A program made the position numbers and the translations under genes. Source: Candidatus Cibiobacter qucibialis (GTDB lineage Bacteria > Bacillota > Clostridia > Oscillospirales > Ruminococcaceae). From it: 11,799 bases of DNA. The notes beneath the pieces are model-generated. The model searched no databases and was not told the origin of the DNA. It saw nothing but the letters and a program-made list of their open reading frames with translations. The stretch covers positions 1 to 11,799 of the forward strand of contig SAUS01000071.1 of the NCBI GenBank assembly GCA_004000625.1, read 5' to 3'. This document shows positions 6,677 through 11,799 of the stretch, one piece after another; position 1 is the first letter of the stretch; the number at the start of each line of letters is the position of its first letter.

Positions 6677-8209
6677 TTACTTTGCCTCCTTCTTTTTTGC
6701 ACCGGCCATATACAGGCCCAGTTCCTGCACGGTGGTGGTTTTGGGATCAAATTCGCCCACGATCTCGCCTTCGTACATCACCAGGATGCGGTCTGAAAGG
6801 TTCATAACCTCATCCAGTTCCAGGCTGACCAGCAGCACGGCCTTACCGGCATCGCGCTGGGCAACAATCTGTTTGTGGATATACTCAATGGCTCCAACAT
6901 CCAGGCCGCGGGTAGGCTGCACAGCCACCAGCAGCTTGGGATCCTTATCGATTTCGCGCGCGATGATGGCTTTCTGCTGGTTGCCGCCGGACATGCTGCG
7001 GGCAATGGTCACACTGCCCTGGCCGGAACGCACATCGTACTGCTCAATCAGGTGGTCAGAATACTTGCGCACTTCATCCGCCTTGATAAAGCCATTATGC
7101 TGGAACTGCGGCTGCCAGTAGCGCTGCAGCACCATGTTCTTTTCCAGCGTGTAATCCAGCACCAGGCCGTGCTTATGGCGATCCTCCGGGATATGGCTCA
7201 TGCCGTCCTTGGATCGCTGGCGGATGGAAGCGTGGGTGATGTCCTGTCCATCCAGTGTGATCGTACCGCCGGAGATTTTTTCCAGACCAGTCAGGCCGTA
7301 CACCAGCTCGGTCTGACCGTTGCCCTCAATACCGGCAAGGCAGACGATCTCACCCGCGCGAACGTCAAAGCTGACATTGCGCACCGCATCTTTTTTATGG
7401 GTGCGGCTGGGCACCGTCATGCCCTGCACGCTCAGGATGGTTTTGCCGGGCTGGGCGGGCTTTTTGTCCACCACAAACTCAACATCGCGGCCAACCATCA
7501 TGCGGGAAAGCTCTTCCTTGCTGCTGTTGGCAATATCCACGGTGCCGATATACTTGCCCTTGCGCAGAACCGTGCAGCGGTCCGCCACGGCCATGATCTC
7601 GTTCAGCTTGTGGGTAATAAACAGAATGCTCTTGCCCTCAGCCTTAAAACCGCGCATGATCTCCATCAGTTCGTCGATTTCCTGCGGAGTCAATACAGCG
7701 GTAGGTTCGTCAAAAATCAGAATTTCATTGTCACGGTACAGCATTTTCAGGATCTCAACGCGCTGCTGCATGCCAACCGAGATATCGCTGACCAATGCAT
7801 CCGGGTCTACACGCAGGCCGTATTTTTCCGAAAGCTCCACGACCTTTTTGCGGGCGACCTCTTTTTGCAGAAATCCCGCTTTGCAGGGTTCCACACCCAG
7901 CATGATGTTATCCAGCACAGAGAAGCACTCCACCAGCTTAAAGTGCTGGTGGACCATGCCGATGCCAAGGTCGTTTGCATCGTTGGGGTTATTGATCTTG
8001 ACTTCCTTGCCGTTTTTCTTGATGACGCCCTGTTCCGGCTGGTACAGGCCGAACAGAACACTCATGAGGGTGGATTTGCCGGCGCCGTTTTCGCCCAGCA
8101 GGGCATGCACTTCGCCTTTGCGCAGCTGGAGGGTGATGTTGTCGTTTGCCTTGATACCGGGGAACTCCTTGGTAATATTCAGCATTTCAATGACAAAATC
8201 TTCAGCCAA
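6677..8209 (-). CDS. Nucleoside-type ABC importer ATPase (double NBD), NupO-like
   Basis: A 510-aa ATPase with two nucleotide-binding domains, as in RbsA/MglA and B. subtilis NupO/YufO. NBD1 has Walker A GENGAGKST (39-47), signature SVGMQQR (144-150), Walker B ILIFDEP (163-169) and an H-loop in FITHK. NBD2 is degenerate as usual in this family: Walker A-like GIEGNGQTE (293-301), an intact MSGGNQQ signature (406-412), and a Walker B in which VQPT replaces DEPT (429-432). The start is best placed at a TTG codon at 8209, with AGGAG at 8220-8224 and 10-nt spacing. This gives an N-terminus of MAEDFVIEMLNITKEFPG. A longer open frame to 8302 has no ribosome site. It is the first gene of the cassette; the BMP lipoprotein gene is not next to it. 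Confidence 0.92.
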   Translation of the reverse strand: MAEDFVIEMLNITKEFPGIKANDNITLQLRKGEVHALLGENGAGKSTLMSVLFGLYQPEQGVIKKNGKEVKINNPNDANDLGIGMVHQHFKLVECFSVLDNIMLGVEPCKAGFLQKEVARKKVVELSEKYGLRVDPDALVSDISVGMQQRVEILKMLYRDNEILIFDEPTAVLTPQEIDELMEIMRGFKAEGKSILFITHKLNEIMAVADRCTVLRKGKYIGTVDIANSSKEELSRMMVGRDVEFVVDKKPAQPGKTILSVQGMTVPSRTHKKDAVRNVSFDVRAGEIVCLAGIEGNGQTELVYGLTGLEKISGGTITLDGQDITHASIRQRSKDGMSHIPEDRHKHGLVLDYTLEKNMVLQRYWQPQFQHNGFIKADEVRKYSDHLIEQYDVRSGQGSVTIARSMSGGNQQKAIIAREIDKDPKLLVAVQPTRGLDVGAIEYIHKQIVAQRDAGKAVLLVSLELDEVMNLSDRILVMYEGEIVGEFDPKTTTVQELGLYMAGAKKKEAK

Positions 8210-8352
8210 TCCGCTCACGCTCCTTTCACGAATCAAAGTATTGGGGCTGCCCTGCCGCCAAGATAGCTCTGGAACCCCGGCCCCACAGCAAAATTTGTGC
8301 AAAGCTGCCGCAGCGCACCGTGCAGCTTATGCACCGGCACAGTGCGTTTATT
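8210..8352 (-). promoter_or_regulatory. Structured 5' leader of the ABC cassette (unassigned)
   Basis: About 143 nt separate the predicted transcription start (near 8352) from the TTG start. The leader holds several hairpins: GTGCA/TGCAC (8320-8324 with 8330-8334), GTGC/GCAC enclosing a GCTG-CAGC stem (8297-8318), and GGGGC/GCCCC (8243-8247 with 8280-8284). I see no purine, preQ1 or other riboswitch consensus and no internal T-run terminator. It may be plain leader or an unknown regulatory RNA. Confidence 0.35.
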
Positions 8353-8358
8353 AGTTTT

Positions 8359-8387
8359 ATTATACAGTTTTTTTGCTGAAACCACAA
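8359..8387 (-). promoter_or_regulatory. Sigma-A-type promoter of the ABC cassette
   Basis: On the minus strand, TTGTGG (8382-8387), a 17-bp spacer and a perfect TATAAT (8359-8364) preceded by TG. An A-rich run lies in the spacer. It is the only good promoter between the bidirectional terminator and the ATPase gene. Confidence 0.7.
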
Positions 8388-8440
8388 GTAAAATCTTGCA
8401 TTTTTGGCCCCGGGGCGGGGTTTATTTTGCAAATGGTTGC

Positions 8441-8489
8441 AAAAACGCCCCGGCTGCCGCAAAAAGCAGGGCCAGGGCGTTTGTTTTTC
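8441..8489. terminator. Bidirectional terminator (ends the GH13 transcript)
   Basis: AAACGCCC (8443-8450) pairs with GGGCGTTT (8475-8482), and inner GGC/GCC and TGC/GCA pairs lie beyond a mismatch and a bulge. It is followed by TTTTT on the plus strand and by TTTTT on the minus strand (8445-8441). The only gene pointing at it is the GH13 gene on the minus strand, whose stop is 160 nt upstream. Repeat R3 lies between that stop and this hairpin. Confidence 0.7.
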
Positions 8490-8503
8490 ATAATATTACT
8501 TTA

Positions 8504-8616
8504 GGCAACACCGCACAATTCCCGCCTTGCGGCTTAAGCACCGCTCCGGCAGCTGCGGCACGGCATCTGCCGCACCTCACTCGCCGTATCGGCACTTAGA
8601 ATTATGCGGTATTGCC
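8504..8616 (-). repeat. MITE-like dispersed repeat, copy R3 (short form, 113 bp)
   Basis: In inverted orientation relative to R2, it has the same outer sequences (18-bp terminal repeats with two mismatches between ends). It lacks the 59 bp that in R2 lie between the first GGTGCGGCAG and ATGCCGTGCC. Joining at GCAG creates a perfect TGCGGCA/TGCCGCA hairpin. TTTA flanks both sides (8500-8503 and 8617-8620), a possible 4-bp target duplication. It sits between the GH13 stop codon and that gene's terminator. Confidence 0.88.
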
Positions 8617-8641
8617 TTTATTCTATTTTGTTTTCCACGCA

Positions 8642-9961
8642 TCAATGTTCCATCCTCCAGAATGCGCAGGAGTACGGGGGCAGATTGCTGCCGCCGCCAA
8701 AGTCATGCGGCTGGCCGGTGATCAGATCCACCGCGGTGCCGCAGCCGGCGTTGAAATCCGCGTGGTAGGTCTCCCCTGCCGCGTTGATGGCCACCAGCAC
8801 GCGCTCGCCATCCACACGGCGTTCAAAAATCAGCTGGCGGGGCTGCACCATCACATTGTGGTAGCTGCCCCAGCGCAGGGCGGGGCTTTCGGCGCGGGCT
8901 TTGGCCAAGGCAGAGATCCATTCGGTCAGTTCGTTTTCCTGCGGCTTTTCAATGGCGGGGCGCAGGGTGGCATCACCGTTTTTCTTATCGCCCTCCAGGC
9001 CCCACTCGCTGCCATAATAGACTGCCGGAACGCCGGGCATACCAAACAGCAGGCCGTAAGCCGGGCGCAGCATGGCTTTATCCGTCAGAACGGTGGCAAT
9101 ACGGCTGACATCATGGTTGTCCAAAAAGCTTAACAGGTGGCGGCCGGTATACAGGCACCACTGCTCTGAGCCAAACTGGCGGTTCAGGCTATAGGCAATC
9201 TCGTGCATATTGGCGGAGTTAAAGCTGGAATACAGGCCCTTGTAGCATTCATAGTTGGTCACAGCATGGCAGGCACGGTCGTTCATCCAGCGGTTATAAT
9301 CGCCGTGCAGTGTCTCGCCCATCAGGGCAAATTCCGGCTTGATGCTGTTGGCCAAGCCGCGCAGCTCTGCCAGGAAATCCAGATCCAGGCAATAGGCAAC
9401 GTCCAAACGCAGGCCGTCGATATCATAGTCCCGTACCCAGCCGCGTACAGCGTCAAACAGGTGTTCCTTCACCGCCGGGTTGCGCAGGTTCAGTTTCACC
9501 AGCTCATAGCAGCCTTCCCATGCTTCGTACCAGAAGCCGTCATTATAGCCGGTGTTGCCGTCAAAGCTGATATGGAACCAGTCTTTATAGGCGCTGTCCC
9601 ACTTTTTCTCCTGCACATCGCGGAACGCCCAGAATCCGCGGCCCACATGGTTGAACACGCCGTCCAGCATAACGCGGATGCCGGCTTCATGCAGGGCTTT
9701 GCAGACAGCCTGGAAATCCTCTTTGGTCCCAAGGCGCGGATCAACGCGATTATAATCGCGGGTGTCATAGCCGTGGGCATCGCTGTCAAACAAAGGATTA
9801 AACAGCACACAGGTTGCGCCCAATTTTTTTATATGTTCCACCCAGTCCAGCACGCGCAGAATACGGTGTTCCCCGGTCTGGTCGCTACCATCGTTTTGCA
9901 GCGGAGCACCGCACAGGCCCAGGGGATAGATCTGGTAGATTGTTGCATCATCAAACCACAT
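8642..9961 (-). CDS. GH13 alpha-amylase-family glucan hydrolase (cytoplasmic)
   Basis: A 439-aa glycoside hydrolase family 13 enzyme acting on alpha-glucans or maltodextrins. The TIM barrel starts at residue 1 (MWFDDATIYQIYP). Conserved region I is DGVFNHVGR (100-108). Region II is GLRLDVAY with nucleophile D187. Region III is LMGETLHG with acid/base E216. Region IV is FLDNHD with D284. A small C-terminal beta domain ends in CAFWRMEH. There is no signal peptide, so it acts inside the cell. The lack of an N-terminal beta domain and the short length suggest an oligosaccharide-active subfamily, such as a neopullulanase or cyclomaltodextrinase relative; the exact specificity is open. The start at 9961 has GGAGGAG 8 nt upstream. 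A longer frame to 10054 reads into repeat R4 and is rejected. No clear own promoter was found. Confidence 0.92.
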   Translation of the reverse strand: MWFDDATIYQIYPLGLCGAPLQNDGSDQTGEHRILRVLDWVEHIKKLGATCVLFNPLFDSDAHGYDTRDYNRVDPRLGTKEDFQAVCKALHEAGIRVMLDGVFNHVGRGFWAFRDVQEKKWDSAYKDWFHISFDGNTGYNDGFWYEAWEGCYELVKLNLRNPAVKEHLFDAVRGWVRDYDIDGLRLDVAYCLDLDFLAELRGLANSIKPEFALMGETLHGDYNRWMNDRACHAVTNYECYKGLYSSFNSANMHEIAYSLNRQFGSEQWCLYTGRHLLSFLDNHDVSRIATVLTDKAMLRPAYGLLFGMPGVPAVYYGSEWGLEGDKKNGDATLRPAIEKPQENELTEWISALAKARAESPALRWGSYHNVMVQPRQLIFERRVDGERVLVAINAAGETYHADFNAGCGTAVDLITGQPHDFGGGSNLPPYSCAFWRMEH

Positions 9962-9993
9962 AACTTTTACTCCTCCATTTTGTTTTTTCTTTT

Positions 9994-10144
9994 GGCAATG
10001 CCACACAATTCCACGTGCCAATACAACGAGTGAGGTACATCGGCTGCCAAGCAAAAAGTACAGATCATACTTTGTGTATTATCGAGCATTTTGTAACGCA
10101 GACGGCGTGCCACAACCGCCAGGCAGGAATTGTGCGGTGTTGCC
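9994..10144 (+). repeat. MITE-like dispersed repeat, copy R4 (diverged long form, 151 bp)
   Basis: It has the same layout as R2: terminal repeats GGCAATGCCACACAATTC and GAATTGTGCGGTGTTGCC (three mismatches between ends), and the central GATCATAC-TTTGT-GTATTATC palindrome, now with one broken pair. It lacks about 21 bp near the right end that R2 has (the GGAGCGGTGCTTAAG part). Substitutions are spread over the whole copy and the outer hairpin arms no longer pair, so it looks older. TTTT flanks both sides, which could be a target duplication or chance. It fills most of the gap between the membrane-protein gene and the GH13 gene. Confidence 0.85.
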
Positions 10145-10169
10145 TTTTATTCATCTTTTCGCTTTCGCA

Positions 10170-10712
10170 TCAGAACTTCTTTTTCAGCCTGGGGGCAATG
10201 CGCTGGCGGTACAGCGGGGTGATGGCCGTTAAGGCACGGTCACACAGCCAGAACGAAAGGTTGCCCAGCGCCAGCAACGCCAGCAGCATGGGGGTACCTT
10301 CGGCGGCAAACTCCTGCACCAGTTCCGGCGGGGCCAGCACCACGATCAGTAGCGCATACATGACGACCACCGCCGCATTGAAGCAGCCAAACTTGGCCAT
10401 CCACCGCAGCACACCGCGGCGGATGTTGTTCAGCCGCACCCGCAGCACAGGGTAATACCCCAGCACCAGAACATAAAACAGCACCAGCTCTTTATCCGGC
10501 ACCAGGAACAGCGAAAGCAACGACACAACCGCATACAACAACAGTGCATACTTTTTGCCGTAATCTTCCAGCACAGGAATGAGCAGAAAGCTGGCCAGCA
10601 TGGGCGCGGCGTAAGTGCCGATCTGCAATACGTTGCCCACAAGCAGCACCACCACCGAGAGCGCACTAAGCACACCGCAGAGCGCAATTTTTTGAGATTC
10701 TGTTTTTCGCAA
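10170..10712 (-). CDS. Polytopic membrane protein of unknown function (ECF S-component-like)
   Basis: A 180-aa very hydrophobic protein with about five or six membrane helices (roughly 9-31, 35-48, 55-72, 77-90, 108-128, 140-160) and a basic C-terminus (RLKKKF). The opening KIALCGVLSALSVVVLL followed by a loop and further helices resembles S-components of ECF vitamin transporters and related small membrane proteins. No substrate motif can be named, so the function is not assigned. The start is a TTG at 10712 with AGGAGG (10722-10727) and 9-nt spacing; no ATG fits. It has its own promoter at 10753-10781. The next gene downstream on the strand is GH13, after R4; read-through is possible because no terminator is seen between them. 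Confidence 0.85.
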   Translation of the reverse strand: MRKTESQKIALCGVLSALSVVVLLVGNVLQIGTYAAPMLASFLLIPVLEDYGKKYALLLYAVVSLLSLFLVPDKELVLFYVLVLGYYPVLRVRLNNIRRGVLRWMAKFGCFNAAVVVMYALLIVVLAPPELVQEFAAEGTPMLLALLALGNLSFWLCDRALTAITPLYRQRIAPRLKKKF

Positions 10713-10752
10713 AGGTCAAAACCTCCTGTGTTGCATTTGCCGCACAAGAAGT

Positions 10753-10781
10753 ATTATACACTACGCGCATAAAATGTGCAA
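10753..10781 (-). promoter_or_regulatory. Sigma-A-type promoter of the membrane-protein gene
   Basis: On the minus strand, TTGCAC (10776-10781), a 17-bp spacer and a perfect TATAAT (10753-10758) preceded by TG. Transcription would begin near 10746, giving a leader of about 35 nt. It may also serve GH13 by read-through. Confidence 0.75.
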
Positions 10782-10846
10782 CATGACGAAGGCATTTATT
10801 TTAATGTCCTTCCCTGCCCGTTCGCCATAGTTGGCCGCACAGCGCT

Positions 10847-11677
10847 CTATTCTGCCATTTGCTGCACGGTAAAAAAGCGGTATCCCTTGGCCGCAAACCA
10901 TTCAAGGATATCCGGCAATGCCTTGACTGTCTCGTGGGTGGCATTGGTATCGTGCATCAAAACAACACAAATCGGCTGGTCTTTGGCATCGTTCTGGACA
11001 TTGCGCAGGATCTGGGCGGCGTTGGGGTGGCTGGCGGTGGCGTCCTCGGCGCACACGTTCCAGTCGATCCAGGCATAGCCTTTCTGCTCAGCCTGGGCTT
11101 TGAGCTGCTGCATAATCTGCCGTCCGCCGTATCGGTGGCTGACCGTGTTGGTGCTGCCGCCAGGGAACCGCAGCCAGTGGATAGCATCCACATCGATATA
11201 GTTCGCCAACGTGGCGCGCAGAGCTTTGATATCCAGCCAGAAGTTTTCGGTGCTGCTGTAAATGCGGGAATAGGAATGGGACGCGCTGTGCAGGGCAATC
11301 TGGTGGCCCGCAGCCTCAATATCCGTTAGATACGACAGATAATCCTGGTTCGCGTCCTGTGCAGTGACAAAAAAGGTGGCTTTGGCATCACATTTTTCCA
11401 GCGCAGCCAGCACCTGCGGGGTATATTTGGAGGGGCCATCGTCAAAGGTCAGGCAGCAGATCTTCATGGCAGCGCCCTCCTCCCCCGGCAGCTGAGTGCC
11501 GCCCATAGCAAGGGTGGGCACAGAGAATGAAGCATCGGGAATGGTGGTTTCGCAGGCAGAATCGGCCGGGAACCACAACGGCCAAAGCAGCCCGATCAGC
11601 GCCCCCACCACAGCCGAAATGAGCAGCCCGGTCACAAACAGGCGCTGCTGCCTGTCATTGTTGGTTTCCCTGCGCAT
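10847..11677 (-). CDS. Membrane-anchored polysaccharide deacetylase (NodB domain)
   Basis: A 276-aa carbohydrate esterase family 4 protein that would remove N-acetyl (or O-acetyl) groups from peptidoglycan or another surface glycan. A basic cytoplasmic start (MRRETNNDRQQR) precedes one membrane anchor (about 13-34), then a linker to about residue 70. The catalytic domain shows motif 1 TFDDGP (77-82, catalytic-base and metal aspartates), motif 2 HSASH (H130, H134, metal ligands), motif 3 RFPGGS (170-175), motif 4 DWN (205-207) and motif 5 LMHD with the catalytic H242. All key residues are present. The RFPGGS form is common in Firmicute homologues. The start at 11677 uses AGGGGG with 9-nt spacing; the frame continues to 11749 but only into R5. 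No clear promoter or terminator was found. Confidence 0.92.
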   Translation of the reverse strand: MRRETNNDRQQRLFVTGLLISAVVGALIGLLWPLWFPADSACETTIPDASFSVPTLAMGGTQLPGEEGAAMKICCLTFDDGPSKYTPQVLAALEKCDAKATFFVTAQDANQDYLSYLTDIEAAGHQIALHSASHSYSRIYSSTENFWLDIKALRATLANYIDVDAIHWLRFPGGSTNTVSHRYGGRQIMQQLKAQAEQKGYAWIDWNVCAEDATASHPNAAQILRNVQNDAKDQPICVVLMHDTNATHETVKALPDILEWFAAKGYRFFTVQQMAE

Positions 11678-11684
11678 ACACAAA

Positions 11685-11731
11685 CGCCCCCTGCCGCACT
11701 GTTTTGTTCCAAACATATGCAGCAGGGGGCG
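11685..11731 (-). promoter_or_regulatory. Hairpin enclosing the deacetylase ribosome-binding site
   Basis: A perfect 10-bp inverted repeat, CGCCCCCTGC (11685-11694) with GCAGGGGGCG (11722-11731), extended by GCA/TGC after one mismatch. In the minus-strand transcript the 3' arm contains the AGGGGG ribosome site, 9 nt before the ATG. Folding would hide it. Alternatively it is a weak terminator of an upstream gene, since only TTTGTGT follows the stem. Confidence 0.5.
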
Positions 11732-11744
11732 CAAATAGATATAA

Positions 11745-11799
11745 GGCAATACCGCATAATTCTAAGTGCCGATACGGCGAGCGAGGTGCGGCAGATGCC
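11745..11799 (+). repeat. MITE-like dispersed repeat, copy R5 (cut by window edge, short form)
   Basis: The first 50 bases equal the start of R2. The next five (ATGCC) follow the short form seen in R3 and not the long form of R2, so this copy carries the 59-bp deletion. Its outer end is 67 bp upstream of the deacetylase start. The window ends inside it. Confidence 0.88.

Noticed and set aside
5279..6796. A 505-codon open frame on the plus strand opposite the two permease genes
   Set aside because: It lies wholly antisense to well-recognised permeases, has no ribosome site or recognisable domain, and is explained by GC-rich third positions on the opposite strand.
6875..8266. A 463-codon open frame on the plus strand opposite the ABC ATPase
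   Set aside because: It is antisense to a gene with all ABC motifs; its composition (rich in H, Q, A) is typical of shadow frames.
8210..8352. Purine-type riboswitch before the transporter
   Set aside because: The conserved purine aptamer core and its three-way junction are not recognisable.
8504..8616. Target duplication of 4 bp (TTTA) as proof of transposition
   Set aside because: R3 shows TTTA on both sides and R4 shows TTTT, but R2 shows none and the sites are AT-rich, so chance is not excluded.
11678..11749. N-terminal extension of the deacetylase
   Set aside because: It begins inside repeat R5 without a ribosome site; the start at 11677 gives a normal basic start before the membrane anchor.

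Overview
The window looks like chromosome of a gut Firmicute in the Oscillospiraceae/Ruminococcaceae (Faecalibacterium, Gemmiger or Subdoligranulum type). This is inferred from the GC-rich third positions, strong GGAGG ribosome sites, sigma-A promoters with TATAAT boxes, occasional TTG starts, a Firmicute-type pyrimidine-nucleoside phosphorylase and a BMP-family nucleoside transporter cassette. It carries ordinary metabolic and regulatory genes, with copies of one small inverted-repeat element placed between them. No phage, plasmid, CRISPR, tRNA or rRNA is seen.

Layout. 1-50 is the cut end of a dispersed repeat (copy R1). 77-1893 is a two-component pair, an OmpR-type response regulator and its membrane histidine kinase, overlapping by ATGA. 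1894-2330 is a gene graveyard: the C-terminal LuxR helix-turn-helix of a lost minus-strand regulator abuts the C-terminal tail of a lost plus-strand protein, as if one deletion removed the 5' halves of a divergent pair. 2371-2769 is a small unrecognised protein with its own promoter and terminator. 2926-4248 (minus) is pdp. 4335-4506 is the only complete, well-preserved long repeat copy (R2). 4585-8209 (minus) is a three-gene ABC cassette (ATPase, permease, permease) of the NupOPQ/BMP nucleoside type, with its own promoter, a leader of about 140 nt and a terminator. 8443-8489 is a bidirectional terminator and 8504-8616 a short repeat copy (R3). 8642-9961 (minus) is a cytoplasmic GH13 alpha-glucan hydrolase. 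9994-10144 is a diverged repeat copy (R4). 10170-10712 (minus) is a polytopic membrane protein. 10847-11677 (minus) is a membrane-anchored polysaccharide deacetylase. 11745-11799 is another cut repeat copy (R5).

How the genes fit together. The ABC cassette and pdp make a plausible nucleoside uptake and phosphorolysis module: the importer brings in nucleosides and Pdp splits pyrimidine nucleosides into base and (deoxy)ribose-1-phosphate. The BMP lipoprotein that should deliver substrate is not in the window. The GH13 enzyme and the deacetylase are separate carbohydrate and envelope functions.

The most distinctive feature is the repeat family: five copies in 11.8 kb, all intergenic, with near-perfect terminal inverted repeats, internal hairpins, and long (172 bp) and short (113 bp) forms that differ by an exact 59-bp deletion between 4-bp direct repeats. 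The design resembles MITE-like elements such as the neisserial Correia elements. Both window ends fall inside copies of it, so the window may be an assembly contig bounded by this repeat.
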